The notes under the pieces: model-generated
Told to the model about the DNA's origin: nothing
Database searches by the model: none
The model's input: only the letters and a program-made list of their open reading frames with translations
NCBI GenBank assembly: GCA_034401135.1
Contig: JAWZSP010000009.1
Location: 1,054,001 to 1,118,000 of the forward strand
Reading direction: 5' to 3'
DNA length: 64,000 bases
Source of the DNA: Volutella citrinella
Taxonomy: Eukaryota; Ascomycota; Sordariomycetes; Hypocreales; Nectriaceae
Part shown: in pieces, positions 12,001-19,859 of the stretch
How the letters are laid out: every line of letters starts with the position of its first letter
Position numbering within the stretch: position 1 is the stretch's first letter
Made by a program: the position numbers and the translations under genes

Positions 12001-15000
12001 TGGATGGAGAAGTACCGCGTGTGGGAGGCGAACCGCAAGGTCTTCCTATATCCGGAGAACTGGATCCAGCCCTCCTTGCGTGACGACAAGAGCCCCATCT
12101 ACATGAGGCTCGAATCCGAGCTGATGCAGCGCGATCTGTCGTCGCCTGCTATGCTAGAGGCCATGAAAAACTTCTTGTTCGGGGTTGAGGAGGTGTCCAA
12201 CCTGGAAGTTGATGCAATCTATGTCGAGGACGACATCATCCCGGGAGAACTGCCCCCAGATGTCGAACCCAAACCGAGTGACAAGCCGCCAGCACTCAAA
12301 AAGCGCACTCTGGCCAAGATTCACTTCTTTGCCCGAACCCGCGGTGCCCCATACAAGTGGTACCATCGTATGTTTGTAAAGGAGAGCGAAACTTGGTCGC
12401 CATGGCTGGACGTGACCGTCGACATCCCTCGGTATGAGATCGAAAAGGAGCAGAAAGAGTCAGGAAGCACCGAGCTAGCAGTTGCAGCACCCTCGCTCAC
12501 AAGCTCAGGGGGCTCCTACGTCGTGCCATTCACTTTCAACTCCCGTCTTCTCCTCGCAGTGCCGCAGTTTGTGAAGGTGCAAGTCCCAGTGCCAGTCACG
12601 GAGAACAAAACGACGGCTGAAATCGCCAACAACGAGACTCTCGCCGCAGCGGCACCCGACGAGTACTGGGAGATCAAGATGGGTCTGTCTGAGCTGAGAA
12701 ATGGCAAGTGGACGGGCAGATTCGTCACGAGCGACTCCATCGCCGAGCTGATCCGGCCCAAGCCGCTGCCGCCCCTGGGACAATATCAGTTTGTAGTCCG
12801 GGACATGCATCCCCGAGTCGCTGACCCACCCTCCATCGTCATCGACTGCTTCCGCATCTGGGCCGGAGAGGTCGACCCGGTTGAGAACCCGGAAGCTGAC
12901 GTTTCAAGCAGCCGCATTGGCGTCTTCAGCTTCACTGGTAGCCACTTCGGCGTCGAGCAGACACAAGCGCCCAACGCAAGCTTTGAGGGAGGCTGGACCG
13001 ACTTTCACTTCCAGTACCAGAATATGAAGATTGATGAATCGAATGCCCAGGAGGTGGCGGATCGCCATCGAGTCATGAAGCCCATCCAGTCCGGGAGAGA
13101 CGATAACAAGCTCCTCTACAGTGACGGGATCCTGGTTGCATATCCGATCGCCGAGACGGACCGGTCGAGTTGGGTCCAGTATCCCGAACGGCAGAAGAAG
13201 GAGCGCATGTTCCACCCATTCGTTGGCACCTTGCTGGAGCGGCTGGGGAACACGGACAACCTAGACTCGGTGTTCCAGTATCTCGCGCTGCCAAACAAGA
13301 GCAAGGAGGTCAACTGGCAGCAGAGGCAGCACCTCCCAGCCGAGTTCAAGGATGACGCATACGGCGCCTCACAGAAGGAGACACAAATGTACAACGAGCT
13401 GAGTCGGCCGTATGCCCTCTACAACTGGGAGATGGGTTTCCATGCGCCCATGGCCATCGCGGACCGGCTGCTGCAGAACCAGCAGTTTGACCTCGCGCTC
13501 AAGACGCTTCACTACGTCTTTGACCCCCTCTCCGACCAGCCCGGCCTCCCCGACCAGCCCGTCCTCGGCGTCAAGCAGCGAGTCTGGAAGTGGCTGCCCT
13601 TCCGCGAGGCCAACCCGGCGCAGAACATCCGCACCATCCTCGCTGCCCTGCGGCCAAACGCTGCGGACTCGACGAATGGGCAAATCACCCAGTGGCGCGA
13701 GCGGCCGTTTGAGCCGCACGTGGTCGCCCGTCTCAGGCCTACGGCGTACATGAAGTTTGTCGTGATGAAGTACATCTCGGTCCTCATCGCGTACGGCGAC
13801 TACTACTTCCGCCAAAACACGCTGGAGACGGTCCCAATGGCCATTCAGCTATATGTCCTGGCCTCACACATCTACGGGCCGCCGGGCCAGAGGATCCCCA
13901 AGCGAGGCAAGAAGCGCGTCCAGACGTACAAGAGCCTGCTGGACAAGTGGGATGCCTTCTCCAATGCCATGGTGCAGATGGAGATTCTGTTCCCCTTCAG
14001 CATCAACCAGATCTGCACTGGCACTGGCAAGGCCAACGGCGTCGAGGGGCTCGCCAACATCTTCGGGTTCGCCTCGACGGGGTATTTCTGCATCCCTGAC
14101 AACCCGGAGCTCCGGGCCTTGCGAACCACGATTGATGACCGGCTCTTCAAGATCCGCCACTGCCAGGACATCAACGGCATCGAGCGCAAACTGCCCCTGT
14201 ACGGGCCGCCTATCGACCCTGGGCTCCTTGTCGCCGCCACGGCTGCCGGGCTGTCTCTGTCATCCGTCCTCAATGACTTGAACGCCCCTCTGCCCAACTT
14301 CCGCTTCAAGTATCTCCTGTCCGTCGCTCTTGACATGTGCGAGCACCTCCGACGCCTCGGGAAGGCCTTTGTCCTGGCAAAGGAGAAGCGTGACGCCGAG
14401 GCCCTGCTGGAGCTCAAACAGCGACACGAGACCGTCTTCCACCAGAAGGTCATTGAGCAGAAGAAGCTGGCTCGCGATGAGGCGCAGAAGGCCGAGGAGG
14501 GCCTGGTGCAGGCCCGCAAGCAGCCAGAGTACCGCATGAAACACACTCTCAAGCTCCTGGGCGAGGACTTGGGGTCGATTCCGACTCTTGCTGACGTCGA
14601 GTCTGAATTCAAGGAGGTCACTGACATAATCGAGGCGCCCGTGGTCGAGTCTGGTCTGAAGCTGGTCGCGGCTGAGAAGGAGGAGCTTGAGAAGCTGGTC
14701 AAGTCTCTTGATATGAAGCCAATCATGAACACGCTCGAGACTCTCGCGTCGGAGCTTCATCTCCTGCCAACCCTCAACGCACACGCCTCTCCCTTCGGTG
14801 TCGGCCTGGCATCCTGCTGGGGAATTCCAAACATTGCTAGAGGAGTCCAGGGGGCTGCAAAGGCTTATAGTGCCGTCGCCGGCTGGATCGAGCATCAGTC
14901 GCAGAACATCTCCAAGGTCCAGTCTCTCGTCAAGCAGAAACAAGTGCGCACAAAGGAGGCGAATACTACGGGACATGAAATCAAGCACATTGACCAACAG

Positions 15001-16386
15001 ATTGTCACTCAAAAGGTCAGAGTCGCAGCGCACGAGGCGGATATTGCTGCCCAGGAGACATCGATAGCGCAGGCGCAAGAGACACACGATTTCCTTGCGT
15101 CCAAGTATACCGGCGTGGAGCTGTACTCGTGGACAGAGCAGCAGCTGTCAAACCTGTACTACCAGTCCTACACGGCCACCTATGACATGGCGAAGAAGGC
15201 CGAGATGGCGTTCAGATATGAACGTGGCATTCTGGACAGTGGGAGCCCCCCTCCGTATATTCGATTTGGATACTGGGAGCCGCGCAACGACGGACTGCTC
15301 AGTGGAGAGAGACTGTATTTGTCACTCAAGGAACTGGAGGGCGCATACCATGCCACGCGCGGGCACGACTTTGAGATTACGAAGCACGTTTCGTTGCAGT
15401 CCGTCAACCCCTTTGCGCTCATCTCCCTCCGCTCCAACGCCACGGCTTCGTTCGCCGTCCCCGAGGTGCTCTACGACATGGACTTCCCAGGGCACTACGC
15501 ACGGCGAATCAAGACTGTGTCCCTGTCCATCCGGCTGCAACCCGGCCCCAACTCGGAGCCCGATCCGTACGCGCAGGCCAACTGCACGCTGCGCCTCCTG
15601 ACCAACAGGTTCCGCAAGTCGCCGTTCCTGCGATCCGCTACAGACTACCCGGAGAAGACGGATGCCGACGACGAGCGGTTCACCGCAGTCTCGTACGTCC
15701 CAATTTCGGCGATTGCGGCATCGTCGACGGTCAAGGACTCTGGCTTGTTTGAAGTCAACTTTGATGGCGAGCGTTTCTTGCCCTTTGAGGGGGCCGGGGC
15801 CATCTCTACATGGCGGCTTGAGTTCCACGATGCCTTCCGGTCCTTGGATCTGAACCAGGTCAAGGACGTGATCCTCCACATCTCATACACGGCCAAGGAC
15901 GGAGGCCGCAACCTCGGCGGGCCGGCCAGCAAGTCTGTGGTCGACTACATCAAGCAGGTCAAGGAGACATCAGACCTCCAGGCCGGCGGCGGTCTCTTCG
16001 CCGTGTTTGACATCCCGAGGGACTTCCCGGCCGAGTTTGCGGCCGCGCGTAGTGCCCAGCCGGGGCAGAGGACGATAACGCTCCGGAACTTGAGCAGCAA
16101 GCTGCCGGTGTACACCCGCGGAACGAAGCCGGACCAGCTCAAGACGCAGGATGTCTACATTGCGACTGATGTGCGTCTGCCGCCTGGGGATGTTTCCATC
16201 CGTGTGGGTGGGACTTCGTTGGGCTTTTCCAAGGCGGATGGTGTGCTGGGAAGCGGTGGGAAGGAAATGAACGCGGTGCATTCGACGGATGGGCCCGTGA
16301 TTCTGAATGAGTGGGCTATCACTGTGGGCGAGGCAGTGGTTCACCTGGAGGAGATGCTTCTTCTGGTTCGATATACAATGGGTTGA
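6025..16386 (+). CDS. Tc toxin complex A-subunit-like protein (TcA/TcdA family)
   Basis: One uninterrupted frame gives 3453 residues. Family landmarks appear in order. Near 360-384 is a Cys-containing helix of the SPAAYFVELLQYL type. At about 1615-1710 is a PA14-like beta region. From about 2095 is the FARTRGAPYKWYHRMF neuraminidase-like stretch. From about 2780 comes a helical region (AKEKRDAEALLELKQRHE) followed by coiled coil. The C-terminal block includes EITKHVSLQSVNPFAL, MDFPGHYARRIKTVSLSI and LPFEGAGAISTWRLE, as in bacterial TcA C-termini that bind TcB. Bacterial TcA proteins form pentameric, pore-forming, receptor-binding shells. It is longer than the usual roughly 2500 residues, partly through Cys/His-rich inserts (about 588-613, 827-842, 1102-1150). 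No signal peptide, intron or TcB/TcC gene is seen here. Bacterial ancestry is inferred, and activity or target is unknown. Confidence 0.88.
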   Translation: MADPSQTTAWHTRPELDLPLSRLSFLAEIVPENLEPAVTTLREKHRAGAPEHRIALAAAVKDQDVGDDDVRRLLLVNELANLTDENRSLTKGLASNMDGMLEMRDVARGFSHHRMAQLMQGTAGETSDGSQRLGLRAMNTTTSQPKEIPEEVISLQRKLFHQHGSAVVARMVKDREIVIGSRPASKMSLRISAISSEDEGPVDEAVNFLDQSKDFDIRAQSLVVYLNETQKSLKEPVARALKTIQTMQALTHTPEALPALSQSGMTSALIVSQIPQKKFASTLGEDLGGRDVAAAIHHHATTITTRNAMALSSILGEARGSGVAMIDGNMKRKEMISQAKDVVSKEKERVNLENLFGTMDVCECDDCNSVTSPAAYFVELLQYLRNNNLDPNSDRMDPNSGGKKGQTGYDRKSPLGVLLSRRPDIACLDLSCANTKTVLPYIDLANEAMESFVVHLEEYEATAPEPGNPRQKQAIIDVYNADPDATEGLGGSSAELLAKPQNTNDKAYCILANSVYPTTKLPFNQPVAFIRLFLEFLGTSRAELGERFVGKYTPPTNVAVEPKSCAPQLQSKTSEVIETPGTRKPKGCGWDSGCSSDDDSCEDDDGTDPVPPCEPETGDPISKSDQECLERLHETALQRSNDAERLLLTQEEYIILTREAFWQKKHFEIRHGRSFTDEEYRSKVGVRKSYEYWGVDYGRVEDMLSQVETDGTGKGLTFVKDQFLPRSGITYAELVDLLRTEFINPNMLKGRDKVIMEAFRLSYKFMMKLVRKGRGRERFCDLVEFIDSPAWHRKLKEFSEVDIMTFFDEDDDERCAGKDKAKAKEGCRHHHPDPCTCKRRKRILKWLCTYFDRMGKIIVLESLIAPFQLPWDAKLVVKKPRASTPVPERPRLAMEQTKDDSENEEVVGLMRMDCTIIEKDSITDDNPAGKLLGRIDLTGKVVSIKIQNGQEEPTPWSDVYPDTTGLPKDTVVQRVTYVRTLANDPIGEIGADSIFRVDGEKDGQIPWMGLNDDCDISRDRLRHLDGSSCCEEDYEKMHRFLRLWRKLGWTMVEVDEALRVLGIETPSTPICDPPTEPTPPTQPPELPAVDDDVDWDDFSRNCSDGNCGEEGCGCGSYKPPTSDGKTEDPNACTCRHRGCHHHCHPKPRKPVVQPSPIISPDFLHQLVALKKLAALTGLDIINLLALFGTVSITGTPSLYSRLFLTHNLLGVDRVFAADDNGNYLASSPPEKFADHQPILLAAFQLKIKDLTDIIAQGGIIPGGLSADLTLENVSRLYRYVLLGRILQVKPAQLPLILETIGFEVGANSTFLSVSRTVELVELWQSMSDTGFTFSQIHYLLKGTEVDQRRPVGPTETTVLRATMAIYTGLGNIDTEHPDIREGLNPENIETAALAKATSALVLQNAQLIFDSDFSSKISAFLDGSLVFSTTAPPGLVIAIPQDDKALTTKLNYANGAPATLQITGQLTDDERQRAIALSGNAGWAKAIRRCANQAKTFLRQLLLSGVFPTDQEEEAKKQLLAGDVAPINDPDPEAPPNPGTAPPKRLYFLTWFIPFLRRKLADKLIIDTISTAASLETLVAGVLLRDIVVDPTDTTGQTSALEALQKIKDNPGSSTDGFDGFLVPPTSDRYILIGEVDAKPTLQLDGQPVEMKNSNVDGTEEGESNIWATDPVPLTGGQLYKITLRGVPQGYFKWKTERNLPVTVPPSALLANYVTGALRSMFSVVYKCAMAINGFNLTLDEVSHIWKHGGDFGAGGSPFNWNALTLPTWIRLRNYVKLRDSLPKLEVRLIDLFAWASDATASSADIATRIHDATLWEAIDVGALISPKNFGFSSPSDFKNEIKLAKLQQALDVSTKIGMPIESLFRWAKPQINFWKLLEVANGIRTAIRALYKLSDWEIAIKPTYDKLRQLQSDALTAYLINQPALKEQDVFDADSLFEFLLIDTQMCPCMETSRLKQATSTVQLFIQRCFLDLEKEKYKIVASMLDRERWSWMEKYRVWEANRKVFLYPENWIQPSLRDDKSPIYMRLESELMQRDLSSPAMLEAMKNFLFGVEEVSNLEVDAIYVEDDIIPGELPPDVEPKPSDKPPALKKRTLAKIHFFARTRGAPYKWYHRMFVKESETWSPWLDVTVDIPRYEIEKEQKESGSTELAVAAPSLTSSGGSYVVPFTFNSRLLLAVPQFVKVQVPVPVTENKTTAEIANNETLAAAAPDEYWEIKMGLSELRNGKWTGRFVTSDSIAELIRPKPLPPLGQYQFVVRDMHPRVADPPSIVIDCFRIWAGEVDPVENPEADVSSSRIGVFSFTGSHFGVEQTQAPNASFEGGWTDFHFQYQNMKIDESNAQEVADRHRVMKPIQSGRDDNKLLYSDGILVAYPIAETDRSSWVQYPERQKKERMFHPFVGTLLERLGNTDNLDSVFQYLALPNKSKEVNWQQRQHLPAEFKDDAYGASQKETQMYNELSRPYALYNWEMGFHAPMAIADRLLQNQQFDLALKTLHYVFDPLSDQPGLPDQPVLGVKQRVWKWLPFREANPAQNIRTILAALRPNAADSTNGQITQWRERPFEPHVVARLRPTAYMKFVVMKYISVLIAYGDYYFRQNTLETVPMAIQLYVLASHIYGPPGQRIPKRGKKRVQTYKSLLDKWDAFSNAMVQMEILFPFSINQICTGTGKANGVEGLANIFGFASTGYFCIPDNPELRALRTTIDDRLFKIRHCQDINGIERKLPLYGPPIDPGLLVAATAAGLSLSSVLNDLNAPLPNFRFKYLLSVALDMCEHLRRLGKAFVLAKEKRDAEALLELKQRHETVFHQKVIEQKKLARDEAQKAEEGLVQARKQPEYRMKHTLKLLGEDLGSIPTLADVESEFKEVTDIIEAPVVESGLKLVAAEKEELEKLVKSLDMKPIMNTLETLASELHLLPTLNAHASPFGVGLASCWGIPNIARGVQGAAKAYSAVAGWIEHQSQNISKVQSLVKQKQVRTKEANTTGHEIKHIDQQIVTQKVRVAAHEADIAAQETSIAQAQETHDFLASKYTGVELYSWTEQQLSNLYYQSYTATYDMAKKAEMAFRYERGILDSGSPPPYIRFGYWEPRNDGLLSGERLYLSLKELEGAYHATRGHDFEITKHVSLQSVNPFALISLRSNATASFAVPEVLYDMDFPGHYARRIKTVSLSIRLQPGPNSEPDPYAQANCTLRLLTNRFRKSPFLRSATDYPEKTDADDERFTAVSYVPISAIAASSTVKDSGLFEVNFDGERFLPFEGAGAISTWRLEFHDAFRSLDLNQVKDVILHISYTAKDGGRNLGGPASKSVVDYIKQVKETSDLQAGGGLFAVFDIPRDFPAEFAAARSAQPGQRTITLRNLSSKLPVYTRGTKPDQLKTQDVYIATDVRLPPGDVSIRVGGTSLGFSKADGVLGSGGKEMNAVHSTDGPVILNEWAITVGEAVVHLEEMLLLVRYTMG

Positions 16387-17211
16387 TGAGGTGGTATCTT
16401 TGGTGGGGCCAAGTCATCTTCCTTATGGACGACGCGGTGCGTTGCTGTTTCCATAGTACTATTTCTTTATTCTCCTGTATCTCATGCAGGCCAACAAATT
16501 GAAACTTATCCGGAGCACAGTGGGATTCGTCTCATCCACCCTTTGTCCACTTCCGCACAGGTTGCCACACCTTTCGGGTTCTAGGGTCAAATGATAGGAT
16601 TCTGTGAATTTCAAGACTCCCTGTTCGAAAAGCCGGGTTCTAGACCGGGCCTGTCTGCGCGGCCAGAATAACCCATGTACGGTAACACGGGCTCCGTCTT
16701 GGCTCGGGGCTCCCACCTAGGGGATGCAAGCGGCACAATGCAGCAGGCCACAAGCTGTCAGAACGTGGCCGGTGGCTAATTGGAAGCTGCAGATGTGGCT
16801 TCCATTGTGACTTCTGATAGCATGCGAAGGGCGTGCTCAATGCTACCGCAATGTGTATGATGTGTACATACCTAGTAGGTAGGCCATGGGGACATTATCC
16901 GCCTCCTTGCTATGTACTATGTACAGCTCCAGAGAGAGACTAGATTTCCATACTCCCGGGTGCAGGGACACTTGACAAGCTTGTTGGCTGTCATTGCTAG
17001 GCCTTACACCGGTGATCGCCCAAGACACGGTGCATCTGGTATGTGGCTCTGCGTCGATCTTTCGGTTCCGGGAATATATCACCTCTCGCTATGCCGCCCG
17101 CGAGCTTGGGCATGCCGGTCGCCTCCGGATGCCGGTTCTTTGGCTCGGCCACAACGGAGGGATGTGGAGCTGGAGACGATGAACCGTTGCGTATCGGAAC
17201 TCTGCCGCAGC

Positions 17212-17238
17212 CACACAGACACAGACACAGACACACAC
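17212..17238. repeat. CA/CAGA microsatellite
   Basis: A run of CACA and GACA units lies in non-coding DNA between the Tc-like gene and the Prp24-like gene. Confidence 0.7.
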
Positions 17239-19143
17239 TCGCAGAGGACCAGTCGCACCACCCCCAAGACGGCCGTCAGTAGCCAGCCCTTCTGTGGGAT
17301 GAAAACGAACAGACGGGTCGGGACACGATAAGCTACGGCCTGGGATGGCCACGAGGACTAGGCTGAAACGCCTCGTTATGGGCACGGGATACAGCAGCCC
17401 GTATCCGGAATGCCGAGCCCAAGCTCCAATGCAGCCATGTTGGGCGCAATTACCCAAGTTAGTTACATGTGGCTGATTGTCCCACGCTGGAAATAGGTCC
17501 TCTGGCTGATTCCTGCGTGCTGGTCTGCTGGTCGAGATGCCAAGCTCGCACGCAAAGCCCCCGGCTGGCAATTAGGCGGCTACCGCGCACCAAGTAGCCG
17601 CCTTGGCTGCCCGGATAAAGCCCAGTGGGAGATGACTGTCATATGCGCGTATGGCTTGACTATCAACGTAGGTAATTGGATGCCCACAACAAACCCCGCA
17701 ACTGGGCTGCCACTGACATCATGGCCCAGGCACGAGTTCAAGGGTCGGAACCCCTCCGCCCGAGACTTTTTTTTTTCTTACCGCGTACGGAGTGCCGATG
17801 TGCTTTGGTGAGGGGCCTGCCAAACTCTACGTGCTGTCTCTCCCAGCCCAAACGGTGTGTAGTAAGCGGAGCCGATGGTCAACCATGTGGCTGACAGAAA
17901 CCCTGACCTTGCTGGGCAGACATGGGAAATTGGGAGATCGAATGGGGAATCCAGGGCCCAGGCAATTTCTGGTCCTACGTTGTAGGTACGTAGCAGTGTG
18001 GCAGCTCAGGCGGGCCCGCCCACGTCGGAATGGCGTCGTGACTTCGCTGCAACAAAGGGCCAAGCAGGGTCTAGAACGCGAGATGGGCGCGCCTCTTCAG
18101 GTAAGAGATCGGCAGACCCTCCTGGAGGAGGGAGGCTTGGGAAGACAGCCAACGTGAATTGTGGATGTTGCTTGATTGCGTCGCGCTGTCGGGGCCGGGC
18201 ATGATGCCGATATTGCTCATTTTGTTTCTTAGGGTTCTGGCCAAAGAAGCAAGTTGAACCCTGTGGGGAAGAATGCCACCCGAAGCGGACGAAGCAAAAC
18301 GTCATTCTTCGCCCAGGGCTCGACGAGGACGTGGTCGCGTTGGAATTATTACTAGTACTAGTAGTTGCTGTGCCGCCTGCCCGCGACGTGACGGCCAGGC
18401 CTTGGCTGCATATTAGGTATAGCCTACCTGGGTATACCGGTGCATTGATTACCGGTAAGCACGGGAGCGCACAGTAGCACCAACTACAGTGAGCCTTCGA
18501 AATTGCACAACATTGGGAGCATGACCAGGCCGGCAAGGCAGCTCAGTCCTATTCACTCGCGCCTGGGGACGGGACGAGGGCTGGCGACGAGGGCAACGGG
18601 GACACTCCCAAGAATCCCCAATGCCAATTGTGCGGCATCCAATCACGTTAGCGCCGGTACCTTTGTTGCGACTGGTGGACGTAATGCCGTTCTAGACCTC
18701 GTCGGAACGGTCCACGAAGCTCGGCATTACATCATGTGGCTGAGACTTTTCCAGGCGGACTGTGTTTCGTGTTTCGAGTACGTACTGCCTCAAAACTAGC
18801 TGCAAATCATGGGGCGAGCCGTGTGTCCGTCGCGGTAACAGAGGTAGAGCTGAGAAGATCAATCCATCCCTGGCCACGCCGCAACGGACTATTGCAGCAT
18901 GATCTTCTCTCTCTGTGGTGTGGTCTTGCTCCATTGACCAGTCAACTCTCCTCAACCCATTGATTGCTGGTGCTACATCGTAGGGATGCGAACAATCAGG
19001 GATAAAGCACTAGGGCTGGGATAGCTGGAGTTATCATGCTGGGCGCCTCAAGGTTCATTGTTTTTGGGCGACTCCTATCAGCCCACGTTTATCACCAGCC
19101 GAACACCACCATGTGTGTCCAGCCCCTGTCTGCGGCTGACTGT

Positions 19144-19175
19144 GCCTGCCTACCTGCCTGCCTGCCTGCCTGCCT
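19144..19175. repeat. TGCC/CCTG tetranucleotide microsatellite
   Basis: About seven tandem copies of the tetranucleotide lie roughly 0.7 kb upstream of the Prp24-like start. One copy carries an A for G change. Confidence 0.8.
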
Positions 19176-19859
19176 TTCCCGTCTCGCATACATATGGGTC
19201 AGCAGTGGTTGATCAGTAAATATTTCTGTGCCTTGACACCGCCGTAATCGCTCGAAACGGCCCCAATACGACCACTCACAGTTAGCAGGTACCTTGTAAA
19301 CCTCCCCTTATTCCCGTTGAGGCCTTCCAGCCTGCCTGGTTGGCCCATTTCATCCCGGCTTCTGGCTTCTCTGCCGCCCGTTGGTCAACGACAGGGTGCA
19401 GACCCCTCCAAATTGTGGGGAAGGATCAGTGGCCTAGGCTCTGGGCCCCGGCCGAGAGTCCCTGTGGGCACTCACCCGAAAGCCCCGTACGTAAGGAAGG
19501 CAGCTCATCAGCCACTAACAATTGTGCTCTGCAATGAGCACCGGCTGGCCCATCCCTCTCCAGATTGACTAAGGCTGTTTGTCCAACGCCGACATCTTTC
19601 CAGAATCTCCCCCTACCTACCTTGGACAAACAAACCCTCCAGAAACCAGTATCAGCCGGTTCCAAACCCGCCTCGCGACGACATTACAAGCCGAGTCCTG
19701 CCTGTCTCTCGCTAATCTTCTGCTCAACTTCCAGGCAGATTTCCGGTTCATACATGCCTCGCTATTGAGGCGCCCAAATTTCGCCCGAGCCTTGCGCCAG
19801 CCTCGTGACCACTGTGATGCGCCGCGCCCCAGCATTGCCCTCACCACACCTCCTTCATC

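Larger units (their letters stand above)
16387..19859. other. Gene-poor right flank of the Tc-like island
   Basis: I see no supportable gene in 3.5 kb. Frames here are short, overlapping and without recognisable motifs. Two microsatellites are present (about 17212-17238 and 19144-19175). The last few hundred bases should hold the promoter and leader of the Prp24-like gene. Confidence 0.6.

Noticed and set aside
17089..18536. Frames of 160-176 codons in the right flank of the Tc-like gene
   Set aside because: They overlap on both strands, cross a microsatellite and show no domain.
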